Below, piece after piece: positions 8,884 through 16,509 of a DNA stretch of 60,734 nt. A model generated the notes under the pieces. That model did not search any database, was not told the origin of the DNA, and worked only from the letters and a program-made list of their open reading frames with translations. The translations under genes and the position numbers were made by a program. Each line of letters starts with the position of its first letter. Positions within the stretch are counted from its first letter, which is position 1. The DNA lies in assembly GCA_902491625.1 (NCBI GenBank), contig CABUIO010000012.1, forward strand, positions 1 to 60,734, given 5' to 3'. The DNA is from an uncultured Porphyromonadaceae bacterium (lineage in GTDB: Bacteria > Bacteroidota > Bacteroidia > Bacteroidales > Muribaculaceae).

Positions 8884-9384
8884 ATGAACACTTTGCCAAC
8901 TGCCTCGGATCGGTCCGTCAGGGACGACGTGGCGTTGGCAAAGCGTCTTTATATGTGGCTTCTGATAGCGCTCGCCGCAGTCGGACTGTCAGCGCTTCTC
9001 TACTACATCTTTGCTGCAGCAGAAGGGTCGCGTCGCGTCTGTCCGCTCCTCAACCTCACCGGCATACCGTGTCCTTCCTGCGGAGGGTCGCGTGCCTTCG
9101 CCCGACTTCTTGCCGGCGACTTCGCCGGATCCCTGGCACTCAATCCAAATGCAATGCTTGTGGCCATCATTCTTATGGCCACCGCCATCATGGCTCTTTA
9201 CGATTTCTTCGCCATGGTTTACAAACCCTTGCAGAACAGGATGATGCTTCCTCGGATCTATCGGTTCGTATTACCGCGAAAACGCCGGACGCTTCGACAG
9301 CGCAGCGTCTTAATCGCGATCGTGGTAGCCGCAATATTATTTGAGGCGTTCGTGTGGATACGCAACATATACATTGACATCTGA
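8884..9384 (+). CDS. DUF2752 membrane protein
   Basis: 166 residues with three to four membrane helices. The signature CPLLNLTGIPCPSCGGSRAF (residues ~53-72) is that of DUF2752, whose paired cysteines (CPSCGG) may bind metal or form a disulfide. Function is unknown. DUF2752 genes often lie next to TM2 genes in Bacteroidales, as here (35 nt after the second TM2 gene), suggesting a shared membrane role. This association is from general knowledge and was not checked. Confidence 0.8.
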   Translation: MNTLPTASDRSVRDDVALAKRLYMWLLIALAAVGLSALLYYIFAAAEGSRRVCPLLNLTGIPCPSCGGSRAFARLLAGDFAGSLALNPNAMLVAIILMATAIMALYDFFAMVYKPLQNRMMLPRIYRFVLPRKRRTLRQRSVLIAIVVAAILFEAFVWIRNIYIDI

Positions 9385-9476
9385 CCGAAATGCCGCGTCA
9401 GTCACTTGAAGACTTGCTGTTTCGCCCTCATCTTCTGACATTTTTTAAGAAAATTTACCTTGGAATCGCGGTTGCC

Positions 9477-9507
9477 TTGCCTGCTTTATGTTTTTTTGCT
9501 ATATTTG
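9477..9507 (+). promoter_or_regulatory. Promoter of the asparaginase gene
   Basis: TTG (9477-9479), 20 bp, TATATTTG (9500-9507), with a ~40-nt leader to the ATG at 9555. Confidence 0.7.
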
Positions 9508-9554
9508 CGCTTGCATACTGACAGCCGGATGCGCTAATACTACTGATTGACCTT

Positions 9555-10598
9555 ATGAAGAATCGTCCAAAACTGCTCATCATTTACACCGGAGGCACAA
9601 TAGGCATGATCGAGGAGCCGAAGAACCATACGCTGCGTCCTTTCGATTTCGACCATCTGATAGACAATGTCCCCAAAATCCAGATGCTCGAATACGACAT
9701 CCGCAATGTGCAGTTTTCCAAGCCCATCGACTCGGCGTGCATGAATCCGTCGCATTGGGACGACATCGCACGCGTGATCGAATGCAACTATGAGTCTTTT
9801 GACGGTTTTGTCGTGCTCCACGGCACGGACACCATGAGCTACACGGCCTCGGCGCTGTCGTTCATGCTTGAGAATCTCAGCAAGCCCGTGATCATCACGG
9901 GTTCGCAGCTTCCGATCGGCGAGGTGCGCACCGACGGGGAGGAAAACCTCATCACGGCACTCCAGATCGCGGCCGCCCGCGACAGCAAGGGTATGCCTGT
10001 GGTGCGCGAAGTCGCGATACTTTTCGAGAACTATCTCTGGCGAGGCAACCGAAGCACGAAACGTAGCGCCGACAACTTCAACGCGTTCCGCTCGCCCAAC
10101 TATCCCGAACTCGGCCACATAGGACTCGACATCAACTTCAACCGTGACGCCCTACGCTATTCCGACATGAGCGGAGAGCTACGCGTCCACTACAATCTCA
10201 GCACCGACGTGGCCGTACTGTTTCTCTATCCCGGCATCAGCGAAGCCATAGTGAACCAGATACTTGCCACACCCGGCCTGAGGGGATTGGTGCTTAAGAG
10301 CTACGGCGCGGGCAACGCCTCCAACGACAAATGGTTTGTCGAGGCACTGCGCAATGCGGTGGACAAAGGTCTGGTGATCCTCAACACTACGCAATGCCAC
10401 AACGGATCCGTGATGCACAATCTCTACGAAACCGGGCGCCAGATCTCGGAAAGCGGCTGTCTGTCGGGCTACGATATAACGACAGAGGCTGCGATCACCA
10501 AAATGATGTATCTTTTCGGCCGCTATCCCGAGGATCCGGCGGAAGTACGCCGTCAGCTATCCATTCCCATCCGCGGCGAAATGACCGTTCACGGCTGA
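9555..10598 (+). CDS. ansA: L-asparaginase, type I
   Basis: 347 residues, the usual length for cytoplasmic type I asparaginases (L-asparagine + H2O to L-aspartate + NH3). The first catalytic threonine lies in IIYTGGTIGM (residues ~9-18), and the second motif is VVLHGTDTMSYTASAL (residues ~88-103), followed by VIITGSQLPIGE. No signal peptide, consistent with a cytoplasmic enzyme. It has its own promoter and a 146-bp gap before ribBA, so it is probably monocistronic. Confidence 0.93.
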   Translation: MKNRPKLLIIYTGGTIGMIEEPKNHTLRPFDFDHLIDNVPKIQMLEYDIRNVQFSKPIDSACMNPSHWDDIARVIECNYESFDGFVVLHGTDTMSYTASALSFMLENLSKPVIITGSQLPIGEVRTDGEENLITALQIAAARDSKGMPVVREVAILFENYLWRGNRSTKRSADNFNAFRSPNYPELGHIGLDINFNRDALRYSDMSGELRVHYNLSTDVAVLFLYPGISEAIVNQILATPGLRGLVLKSYGAGNASNDKWFVEALRNAVDKGLVILNTTQCHNGSVMHNLYETGRQISESGCLSGYDITTEAAITKMMYLFGRYPEDPAEVRRQLSIPIRGEMTVHG

Positions 10599-10637
10599 AG
10601 CCGACTCCGGGGATAGCTCCGTTTGAAACAATTTTAT

Positions 10638-10645
10638 TAATTTTG
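10638..10645 (+). promoter_or_regulatory. -7 element of ribBA
   Basis: TAATTTTG matches TAnnTTTG, 99 nt before the ribBA ATG. The -33 element is not obvious. The ~90-nt leader was inspected for an FMN riboswitch and none was recognised. Confidence 0.5.
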
Positions 10646-10744
10646 CAGAGATTCACGGCAGGATGCGTGGACCTCAGTCACTGCAAGGAGACCCATTCCG
10701 CGCGCCGCTCATGCCGATAACCCGAACAATTCCCTGTAAGCATT

Positions 10745-11959
10745 ATGGAGAAAATACATCTCGACACTATTGAAGAGGCTTTGGAGGATTTCAAAGCCGG
10801 CAAGTTTGTGATCGTGGTCGACGACGAAGACCGCGAAAACGAGGGCGACCTCATCGTCGCCGCCGAACTCATCACCGAGGAACAGGTCAATTTCATGCTC
10901 AAGAACGCGCGCGGCGTGCTTTGTGTGCCCATCACCAACGCACGTGCCGAGGAGCTTGAGCTTCCTCATCAGGTGGCCGACAACACGTCGATGCTCGGCA
11001 CGCCCTTCACTGTGACTGTCGACAAGCTGGCGGGATGCAGCACCGGCGTATCCGTCCACGACCGCGCCGCCACCATACGCGCCCTCGCCGATCCGGCCTC
11101 CGTACCCTCGGACTTCGGGCGTCCGGGCCACATCAACCCTCTCTACGCCCGCGACAAGGGCGTGCTTCAGCGCACCGGCCACACCGAAGCCGCCGTCGAT
11201 CTTGCTCGTCTCGCCGGACTTCAGCCCTGCGCCGCACTGATGGAGATAATGACCGACGACGGCGAGATGGCACGTCTGCCGGAGCTTCGCCGCAGAGCCG
11301 ACGAGTGGGGACTTAAGCTGATATCGATCGCCGACCTCGTGGCCTGGCGTCTGCGCAACGATTCGCCCGTGGAGCGTGGCGAGGAAGTCGATCTTCCGAC
11401 CGCCTACGGACATTTCCGCCTGATACCGTTCCGCGACAAGGACAACGGTCTGGAGCACATAGCGCTGATCAAGGGTGACATCTCCGACGGAGCCCCGGTG
11501 CTCGTGAGGGTGCACTCCTCATGCGCGACCGGCGACATCTTCGGCTCAATGCGCTGCGAATGCGGCGAGCAGCTCCACAAGGCAATGGAGATGATCGAGA
11601 AGGAGGGACGCGGCGTCATCGTCTATCTGAATCAGGAGGGACGCGGCATCGGCCTGATGGACAAGATCCGCGCCTACAAGCTTCAGGAGAACGGCCTCGA
11701 CACCGTCGACGCCAATCTGCATCTGGGCCACAAGGCCGACGAACGCGACTACGGTGTGGGCGCCAGCATCCTCAACCAGCTGGGAGTGCGCAACATGCGG
11801 TTGCTGAGCAACAACCCGATGAAGCGCATCGCCCTCGAAGGCTACGGCCTCAAGGTCGAGGAGTTCGTGCCTCTGGAGATCGCTCCCAATCCCTACAATC
11901 AATTCTACATGCACACCAAGAAGACACGCATGGGCCACCAGCTCAAGCAGGTCGATTAA
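10745..11959 (+). CDS. ribBA: RibBA: 3,4-dihydroxy-2-butanone 4-phosphate synthase / GTP cyclohydrolase II
   Basis: 404 residues, a standard bifunctional riboflavin enzyme. The N-terminal ~200 residues are RibB (DDEDRENEGDLIVAAE metal and substrate motif; HTEAAVDLARLAG). The C-terminal half is RibA with the zinc cysteines in RVHSSCATGDIFGSMRCECGEQL and the GTP loop YLNQEGRGIGLMDKI. It supplies both precursors of riboflavin, from ribulose 5-phosphate and from GTP. Its stop codon lies in the first copy of a 23-bp tandem duplication shared with the intergenic region. Confidence 0.95.
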   Translation: MEKIHLDTIEEALEDFKAGKFVIVVDDEDRENEGDLIVAAELITEEQVNFMLKNARGVLCVPITNARAEELELPHQVADNTSMLGTPFTVTVDKLAGCSTGVSVHDRAATIRALADPASVPSDFGRPGHINPLYARDKGVLQRTGHTEAAVDLARLAGLQPCAALMEIMTDDGEMARLPELRRRADEWGLKLISIADLVAWRLRNDSPVERGEEVDLPTAYGHFRLIPFRDKDNGLEHIALIKGDISDGAPVLVRVHSSCATGDIFGSMRCECGEQLHKAMEMIEKEGRGVIVYLNQEGRGIGLMDKIRAYKLQENGLDTVDANLHLGHKADERDYGVGASILNQLGVRNMRLLSNNPMKRIALEGYGLKVEEFVPLEIAPNPYNQFYMHTKKTRMGHQLKQVD

Positions 11960-11996
11960 TCCATAATAAATAAGTCGACTAATCCATAATAAATAA
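11951..11996. repeat. 23-bp tandem duplication across the ribBA stop codon
   Basis: Two adjacent 23-bp copies (11951-11973 and 11974-11996) differ at one base (GTCGATTAAT versus GTCGACTAAT). The first contains the last codons and TAA of ribBA; the second is noncoding and ends one base before the S9 peptidase ATG. Confidence 0.9.
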
Positions 11997-11997
11997 T

Positions 11998-14865
11998 ATG
12001 AAGAAGCTATTACCGATCGCAGCGATCCTCCTGGGAGCAGCCTCAATAGCGGCGGTTGCCGAAAAGAAGCCTCTCGACCACGATGCGTTCGATTCGTGGA
12101 AGTCCGTCAAGGTGCTTCCGCTCAGCAACAACGGCGACTGGTCGGCGTTCACCATAGATCCTCAGGAAGGTGACGGCGTGCTCGTCCTGCGCAACAACCG
12201 CAAGGGCACACGCATCGAGATTCCGCGTGGCTACAAGCCGTCGTTCTCCGCCGATTCGCGCTACGCCATAGCGCTGATCAAGGCTCCTTTCGCCGAGACA
12301 CGTCAGGCCAAGATAAAGAAAAAGAAGGATTTTGACCTTCCGCAGGACTCGCTCGCCATCGTGGATCTCCGCACAGGAAAGGTCGAGAAGATCGGCAACG
12401 TAAGTTCCTATCTCACAGGAGAGAAGGGTGGCGACTGGGTGGCATGGCTCTCCTCCGACACCGCATACATCAAGCCCAAGATGCTGAAGGACAAGAAGAG
12501 CGGCGCACCGCTGCTTGTCCGTCGTCTCTCGGGAGGTGATGTAAAGAAGGTGAAATGGGTGACCGACTACACCATGAGCAAAGACGGCAGCCGTCTCGCC
12601 GCACAGGTGAAGCCTCACGCCTCTGACAGCGCCGCAGTCAGCCGCATGGTACTTCTCAATCTTCCTGACACGACTGAGGTGACACTGCTCGAAAAAATGA
12701 AATTTTACGGCACTCCCGCGTTCACCGAAGCCTCGGATCGCATCGCCTTCACTGCGAGCGCCGACTCCACAGAGACCGGCACACGACGTGCGAAAGTCTA
12801 CATGGCCCCTCTGCGCGGCGCCGATACCGAAGTCGAGGAAGTGTATGTCATCCAGGCTGTCAACGAAGGCAAATATCCTGTCCCGATGCCTCCTCACGTC
12901 TCCGATCCCGCAAAGCGTGACTCCCTGAGAGAGGAGCTGCACCGCAAAATCACAGAGCTGGCCGGCGACAGCATCTTCCCCAACCAATACACGAAACTGA
13001 AATTCTCCAACGACGGACGCCGTCTGATCGTGGGCGTGGCGCCTTACGTCGCACCCGACGACACCACCATCGTGGACTTCGAGCAGGCAGCCCTCGACAT
13101 CTGGCGCTGGGACGCGCCGATGACGCCTCCGCAGGAGAAGGAGAGCCTCAAGAAACTCCGCGAGCATCAGTTCCCGGTAGTCTACGACATCGCTTCGGGC
13201 AAGCAGCAGCTCATCTCCTCGTCGAAACTTGAGACCGTCGAGGCGCCGAACCGCTGGGACGCCGACTGGGCGCTCGTGCATGATCCATCGGAAGCCGTTA
13301 TCTCGCAGCAGTGGAACTACACCGCACCCGAGGAGCTTTATGTCGTCAACGTCAACACCGGAGAACGCCGCAAGGCTGCCACATCGCCGATAGAATCGTC
13401 GGAGCTGTCCCCCTCGGGACGCTATGTGATGTGGTATGCCGACCGCAACTACCATGTCTACGACATCGCCGACAATACCACCCGCACCATCAGCGAGGGC
13501 ATAGAATTCCCGCTCTGGGACGAGGACAGCAACTATCCGATGGCCGCCGCACCCTACGGCATGGCAGGATGGCTCGGCGAGAATGAAGACGCACTGATCG
13601 TCTACGACCGCCACGACCTCTGGATGCTCGACCCCAAGGGAGTGCGCAAGCCTGTCAACATGACGGCCGGGAAAGGTCGCGAGGCCAATCTGCGCTACCG
13701 TTACAAAAAACTCGACAAGGAGGAGCGTTATCTCACTCCCGGCGGCGACATGATCCTCGAAGTGTTCGACTACAAGACCAAGCGAAACGGATTCGCATCC
13801 GCGAAGGCCGGAAAAGAGGCCGCTCCCTCGCTTCTGACCCTCGACACCTATAAATTCACACAGCTCCAGAAAGCAAAGGACGCCGACGTCTACGCAATGC
13901 AGAAAGCCAATTTCAGCACCTCGCCCGACGTCTATGTGGTCAAAGGGAAAGACTTCAAAGGCGCCATGAAGGTGTCCGACGCCAATCCTCAGATGAAGGA
14001 CTACAGCTGGGGAACCGCACAGCTTGAGAGCTGGTATGCCTACAACGGCGATCCCACAGAGGGCGTGCTCTACGTGCCCGAGAACTTAGATCCCGCGAAG
14101 AAATATCCGATGCTTGTCGTCTTCTACGAGACACAGACAGAGGAACTTTACCGCCACTACACCATGGAGCCTTCGTGGAGCTGGGTCAACTATCCTTTCT
14201 ACGTGAGCCGCGGCTACGTGGTACTGGTTCCCGACGTTAAATACTTTGCCGGACTTCCCGGCGAGAGCGCCTACAACTATATCTGCTCCGGCGTCGAGGA
14301 GATGTGCCGCAAATATCCCTGGATCGACAAGGAGCGCATCGGCATCGACGGACAGAGCTGGGGCGGCTACCAGACGGCGTTCCTCGTGACGCGTACCGAC
14401 ATGTTCGCCTGCGCCGGATCGGGCGCTCCCGTGAGCAACATGACCTCGGCCTACGGCGGCATCCGCTGGGGTACCGGAGATTCGCGTCAGGCACAGTATG
14501 AGGACGGACAGAGCCGCATCGGCCGCAACCTCTGGGAAGCGCCCGAGCTCTACATCGCCAACTCCCCCATCTTCCATGCCGACAGAGTCCACACTCCTCT
14601 GCTCATCATGCACAACGATGCCGACGGCGCAGTGCCATGGTATCAGGGAATCGAGTATTTCATGGCGCTCCGCCGCCTCGGACGCCCCGTGTGGATGCTC
14701 CAGTACAACGGCGAGGCACACAACATCCGCGCCCGCAAGAACCGCAAGGACATCACCAAGCGACTGCAGCAGTTCTTCGACCACTACCTGAAAGGTGACC
14801 CCATGCCACGCTGGATGCAGGAAGGGATCGATCCGCTGCGCAAAGGTCAGGATCTCGGATTCTGA
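11998..14865 (+). CDS. Secreted S9-family serine peptidase (prolyl oligopeptidase-like)
   Basis: 955 residues. Residues 1-21 (MKKLLPIAAILLGAASIAAVA) are a signal peptide. A long beta-propeller-like region spans ~40-650. The C-terminal ~260 residues are an alpha/beta hydrolase: nucleophile Ser in GIDGQSWGGYQTAF, acid Asp in HNDADGAVPWYQG, and His in NGEAHNIR. S9 enzymes cleave oligopeptides, often after proline. It should act in the periplasm or outside the cell in peptide scavenging. The length is greater than a classic DPP-IV (~730), the extra being in the propeller. A terminator follows at 14887-14914. Confidence 0.92.
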   Translation: MKKLLPIAAILLGAASIAAVAEKKPLDHDAFDSWKSVKVLPLSNNGDWSAFTIDPQEGDGVLVLRNNRKGTRIEIPRGYKPSFSADSRYAIALIKAPFAETRQAKIKKKKDFDLPQDSLAIVDLRTGKVEKIGNVSSYLTGEKGGDWVAWLSSDTAYIKPKMLKDKKSGAPLLVRRLSGGDVKKVKWVTDYTMSKDGSRLAAQVKPHASDSAAVSRMVLLNLPDTTEVTLLEKMKFYGTPAFTEASDRIAFTASADSTETGTRRAKVYMAPLRGADTEVEEVYVIQAVNEGKYPVPMPPHVSDPAKRDSLREELHRKITELAGDSIFPNQYTKLKFSNDGRRLIVGVAPYVAPDDTTIVDFEQAALDIWRWDAPMTPPQEKESLKKLREHQFPVVYDIASGKQQLISSSKLETVEAPNRWDADWALVHDPSEAVISQQWNYTAPEELYVVNVNTGERRKAATSPIESSELSPSGRYVMWYADRNYHVYDIADNTTRTISEGIEFPLWDEDSNYPMAAAPYGMAGWLGENEDALIVYDRHDLWMLDPKGVRKPVNMTAGKGREANLRYRYKKLDKEERYLTPGGDMILEVFDYKTKRNGFASAKAGKEAAPSLLTLDTYKFTQLQKAKDADVYAMQKANFSTSPDVYVVKGKDFKGAMKVSDANPQMKDYSWGTAQLESWYAYNGDPTEGVLYVPENLDPAKKYPMLVVFYETQTEELYRHYTMEPSWSWVNYPFYVSRGYVVLVPDVKYFAGLPGESAYNYICSGVEEMCRKYPWIDKERIGIDGQSWGGYQTAFLVTRTDMFACAGSGAPVSNMTSAYGGIRWGTGDSRQAQYEDGQSRIGRNLWEAPELYIANSPIFHADRVHTPLLIMHNDADGAVPWYQGIEYFMALRRLGRPVWMLQYNGEAHNIRARKNRKDITKRLQQFFDHYLKGDPMPRWMQEGIDPLRKGQDLGF

Positions 14866-14886
14866 AACGGCAATTACAATCCCATA

Positions 14887-14921
14887 GACCGCACTTCCGC
14901 CCCGGAGTGCGGTCTTATTAT
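14887..14921 (+). terminator. Rho-independent terminator of the S9 peptidase gene
   Basis: A perfect 9-bp stem, GACCGCACT (14887-14895) with AGTGCGGTC (14906-14914), is followed by TTATTATT. Confidence 0.75.
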
Positions 14922-14995
14922 TATGGTCTGAATGCTCCCCGGAACAATAGCAAGCCGGGATTTGTTAATCAATTTAACAACAACATTATCGACTT

Positions 14996-15937
14996 ATGAC
15001 AGACAAAAATCCAGACAACAAGGAATTTGAGTATAACGGCATGCTCATCAACGGATTCCTGATGCTTGGCATCGTTTTTATTCTTCTCCCGGCGCTCATG
15101 GCAGGTACGCTGATCCTCTGGGTTGAGACGATGCCTGAAGTAGCCATTCCCCTGGCATTCATATTCTTCATCATCTTCATCCTCGGGTGTGTGGGATATT
15201 TCACGCAGGAGCCCAATGAGGCGCGTGTGATGATCTTCTTCGGCAAATACCGCGGCACCTGCCGCCGCACCGGCTATTTCTGGTGCAACCCTTTCATGAC
15301 ACGCCGCAAGATCTCGCTGCGCATCAGCAACATGGACATCGCGCCCATCAAGGTCAACGACAAGATCGGCAATCCGGTGCTTATCGGCATGGTGCTGGTC
15401 TGGAAGATCCGCGACACATATCGCGCCGTGTTCGACATCGACAGCCAGTCGTTGGGCGCCAACGGCGTGAAATCGGTGAGCTACGGCGCGCTTGAGAACT
15501 TCGTGCGCATACAGAGCGACGCGGCATTGCGCGAAGTTACCGGCGAGTTCGCCTACGACGACGACACCACCCACGCCGAGGGCATCACACTGCGCTCGGG
15601 GGGCGACACCATCAACGAACTTCTCGAACGCAAGATCAACGAACGCCTCCACATGGCCGGAATGGAAGTGGTCGAGGCACGTCTCAACTACCTCGCCTAC
15701 GCTCCGGAAATCGCCGCCGTGATGCTTCGCCGCCAGCAGGCCTCGGCCATCATCTCCGCGAGAGGGAAAATCGTAGAAGGTGCTGTCTCGATGGTGGAAA
15801 TGGCTCTCAATCAGCTTGAAAAGAAAGAGATAGCCGACTTCTCGAAGGAGGAGAAAGCACGCATGATCAGCAATCTTCTCGTGATCCTCTGCGCCGACGA
15901 ACCCGCGCAGCCTGTGGTCAACACCGGAGGTGCCTGA
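14996..15937 (+). CDS. SPFH/stomatin-like membrane protein
   Basis: 313 residues. Two N-terminal membrane helices (residues ~15-37 and ~45-65) are followed by an SPFH/PHB domain (~70-260) containing QEPNEARVMIFFGKYRGTCRRTGYFWCNPF. A C-terminal helical region follows (SARGKIVEGAVSMVEMALNQLEKK). Such proteins form oligomeric scaffolds in membrane microdomains. No NfeD partner is adjacent. Its exact cellular role is unknown. Confidence 0.88.
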   Translation: MTDKNPDNKEFEYNGMLINGFLMLGIVFILLPALMAGTLILWVETMPEVAIPLAFIFFIIFILGCVGYFTQEPNEARVMIFFGKYRGTCRRTGYFWCNPFMTRRKISLRISNMDIAPIKVNDKIGNPVLIGMVLVWKIRDTYRAVFDIDSQSLGANGVKSVSYGALENFVRIQSDAALREVTGEFAYDDDTTHAEGITLRSGGDTINELLERKINERLHMAGMEVVEARLNYLAYAPEIAAVMLRRQQASAIISARGKIVEGAVSMVEMALNQLEKKEIADFSKEEKARMISNLLVILCADEPAQPVVNTGGA

Positions 15938-15966
15938 ACCGAGCCATTCAAAAAAGCACGGACAAA

Positions 15967-16005
15967 ATGGTGCAAAGCCGAAAAAAAGTTGTAACTTTGC
16001 ACCAT
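15967..16005 (+). promoter_or_regulatory. tRNA-Leu promoter region inside a perfect inverted repeat
   Basis: The -7 box TAACTTTG lies at 15992-15999. It overlaps the right arm of an exact 11-bp inverted repeat, ATGGTGCAAAG (15967-15977) and CTTTGCACCAT (15995-16005). The repeat may act as a terminator for the SPFH gene or as an operator. Confidence 0.55.
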
Positions 16006-16011
16006 CAAAAG

Positions 16012-16093
16012 GCGCACGTGGCGTAATTGGTAGCCGCGCCAGACTTAGGATCTGGTGTCGAGAGACGTGGGGGTTCGAGTCCCTTCGTGCGCA
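16012..16093 (+). tRNA. tRNA-Leu (anticodon TAG)
   Basis: 82 nt. The acceptor GCGCACG/CGTGCGC pairs perfectly, discriminator A. The anticodon loop CTTAGGA gives TAG (codon CUA). It has a short variable arm and a TTCGAGT T-loop. CCA is not encoded. Confidence 0.93.
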
Positions 16094-16103
16094 CGAGTTT
16101 ACT

Positions 16104-16138
16104 AAGGAGGAATTTCCGCAAGGATTTTCCTCCTTTTC
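16104..16138 (+). terminator. Terminator after tRNA-Leu
   Basis: AAGGAGGAA (16104-16112) pairs perfectly with TTCCTCCTT (16127-16135) and is followed by a T-rich tract. Confidence 0.75.
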
Positions 16139-16203
16139 TATTTCACAACTCGCTGATAAAAAGCTAGTTTTTAATAACTAATTAAGAAACGTCATCAACA
16201 ACG

Positions 16204-16405
16204 CCAGGCCGAAGGTCTGGCCGTATTGCCAACCGCGGCCCTCAGGCCGTGGAAGGAGATCACCCCTGAAAATCAGCCGCGGAGCGACGTTGTGCGGTAT
16301 CAACATTACCACACACGCATCGCTCCGCGACGCGTTACCTTATATGGTTGCCTGTCCACGGCCTGAAGGCCGCGGTTGGCAATACAGACAGACCTCCGGT
16401 CTGTC
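16204..16405. repeat. ~200-bp palindromic intergenic repeat, copy A
   Basis: An exact 18-bp inverted repeat (GTATTGCCAACCGCGGCC at 16223-16240, inverted at 16368-16385) encloses smaller hairpins. Its centre reads GCGGAGCGACG ... CGCATCGCTCCGC. Hairpins also lie at both outer ends. It closely matches the element at 21386-21585 and the partial one at 39690-39818. No protein is convincingly encoded. It fills most of the gap between tRNA-Leu and the permease gene. Confidence 0.85.
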
Positions 16406-16509
16406 GCACCTGCTCTGTGCTTTTGACACAGCTTACACCTCCTTGTCCTCAGACTATTGACAAAGGAACCGCCGGGGCGGTTTCCCTTTACCGTGACGTC
16501 AGGGGGAAT

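Noticed and set aside
10599..10744. FMN riboswitch upstream of ribBA
   Set aside because: The leader has a plausible -7 box, but the conserved RFN sequence blocks were not found.
12043..13614. A 523-codon minus-strand frame opposite the S9 peptidase
   Set aside because: No recognisable motif, and it covers the conserved peptidase frame.
16012..16500. Integrated element at tRNA-Leu
   Set aside because: No integrase and no repeat of the tRNA 3' end were seen downstream; only a palindromic repeat follows.
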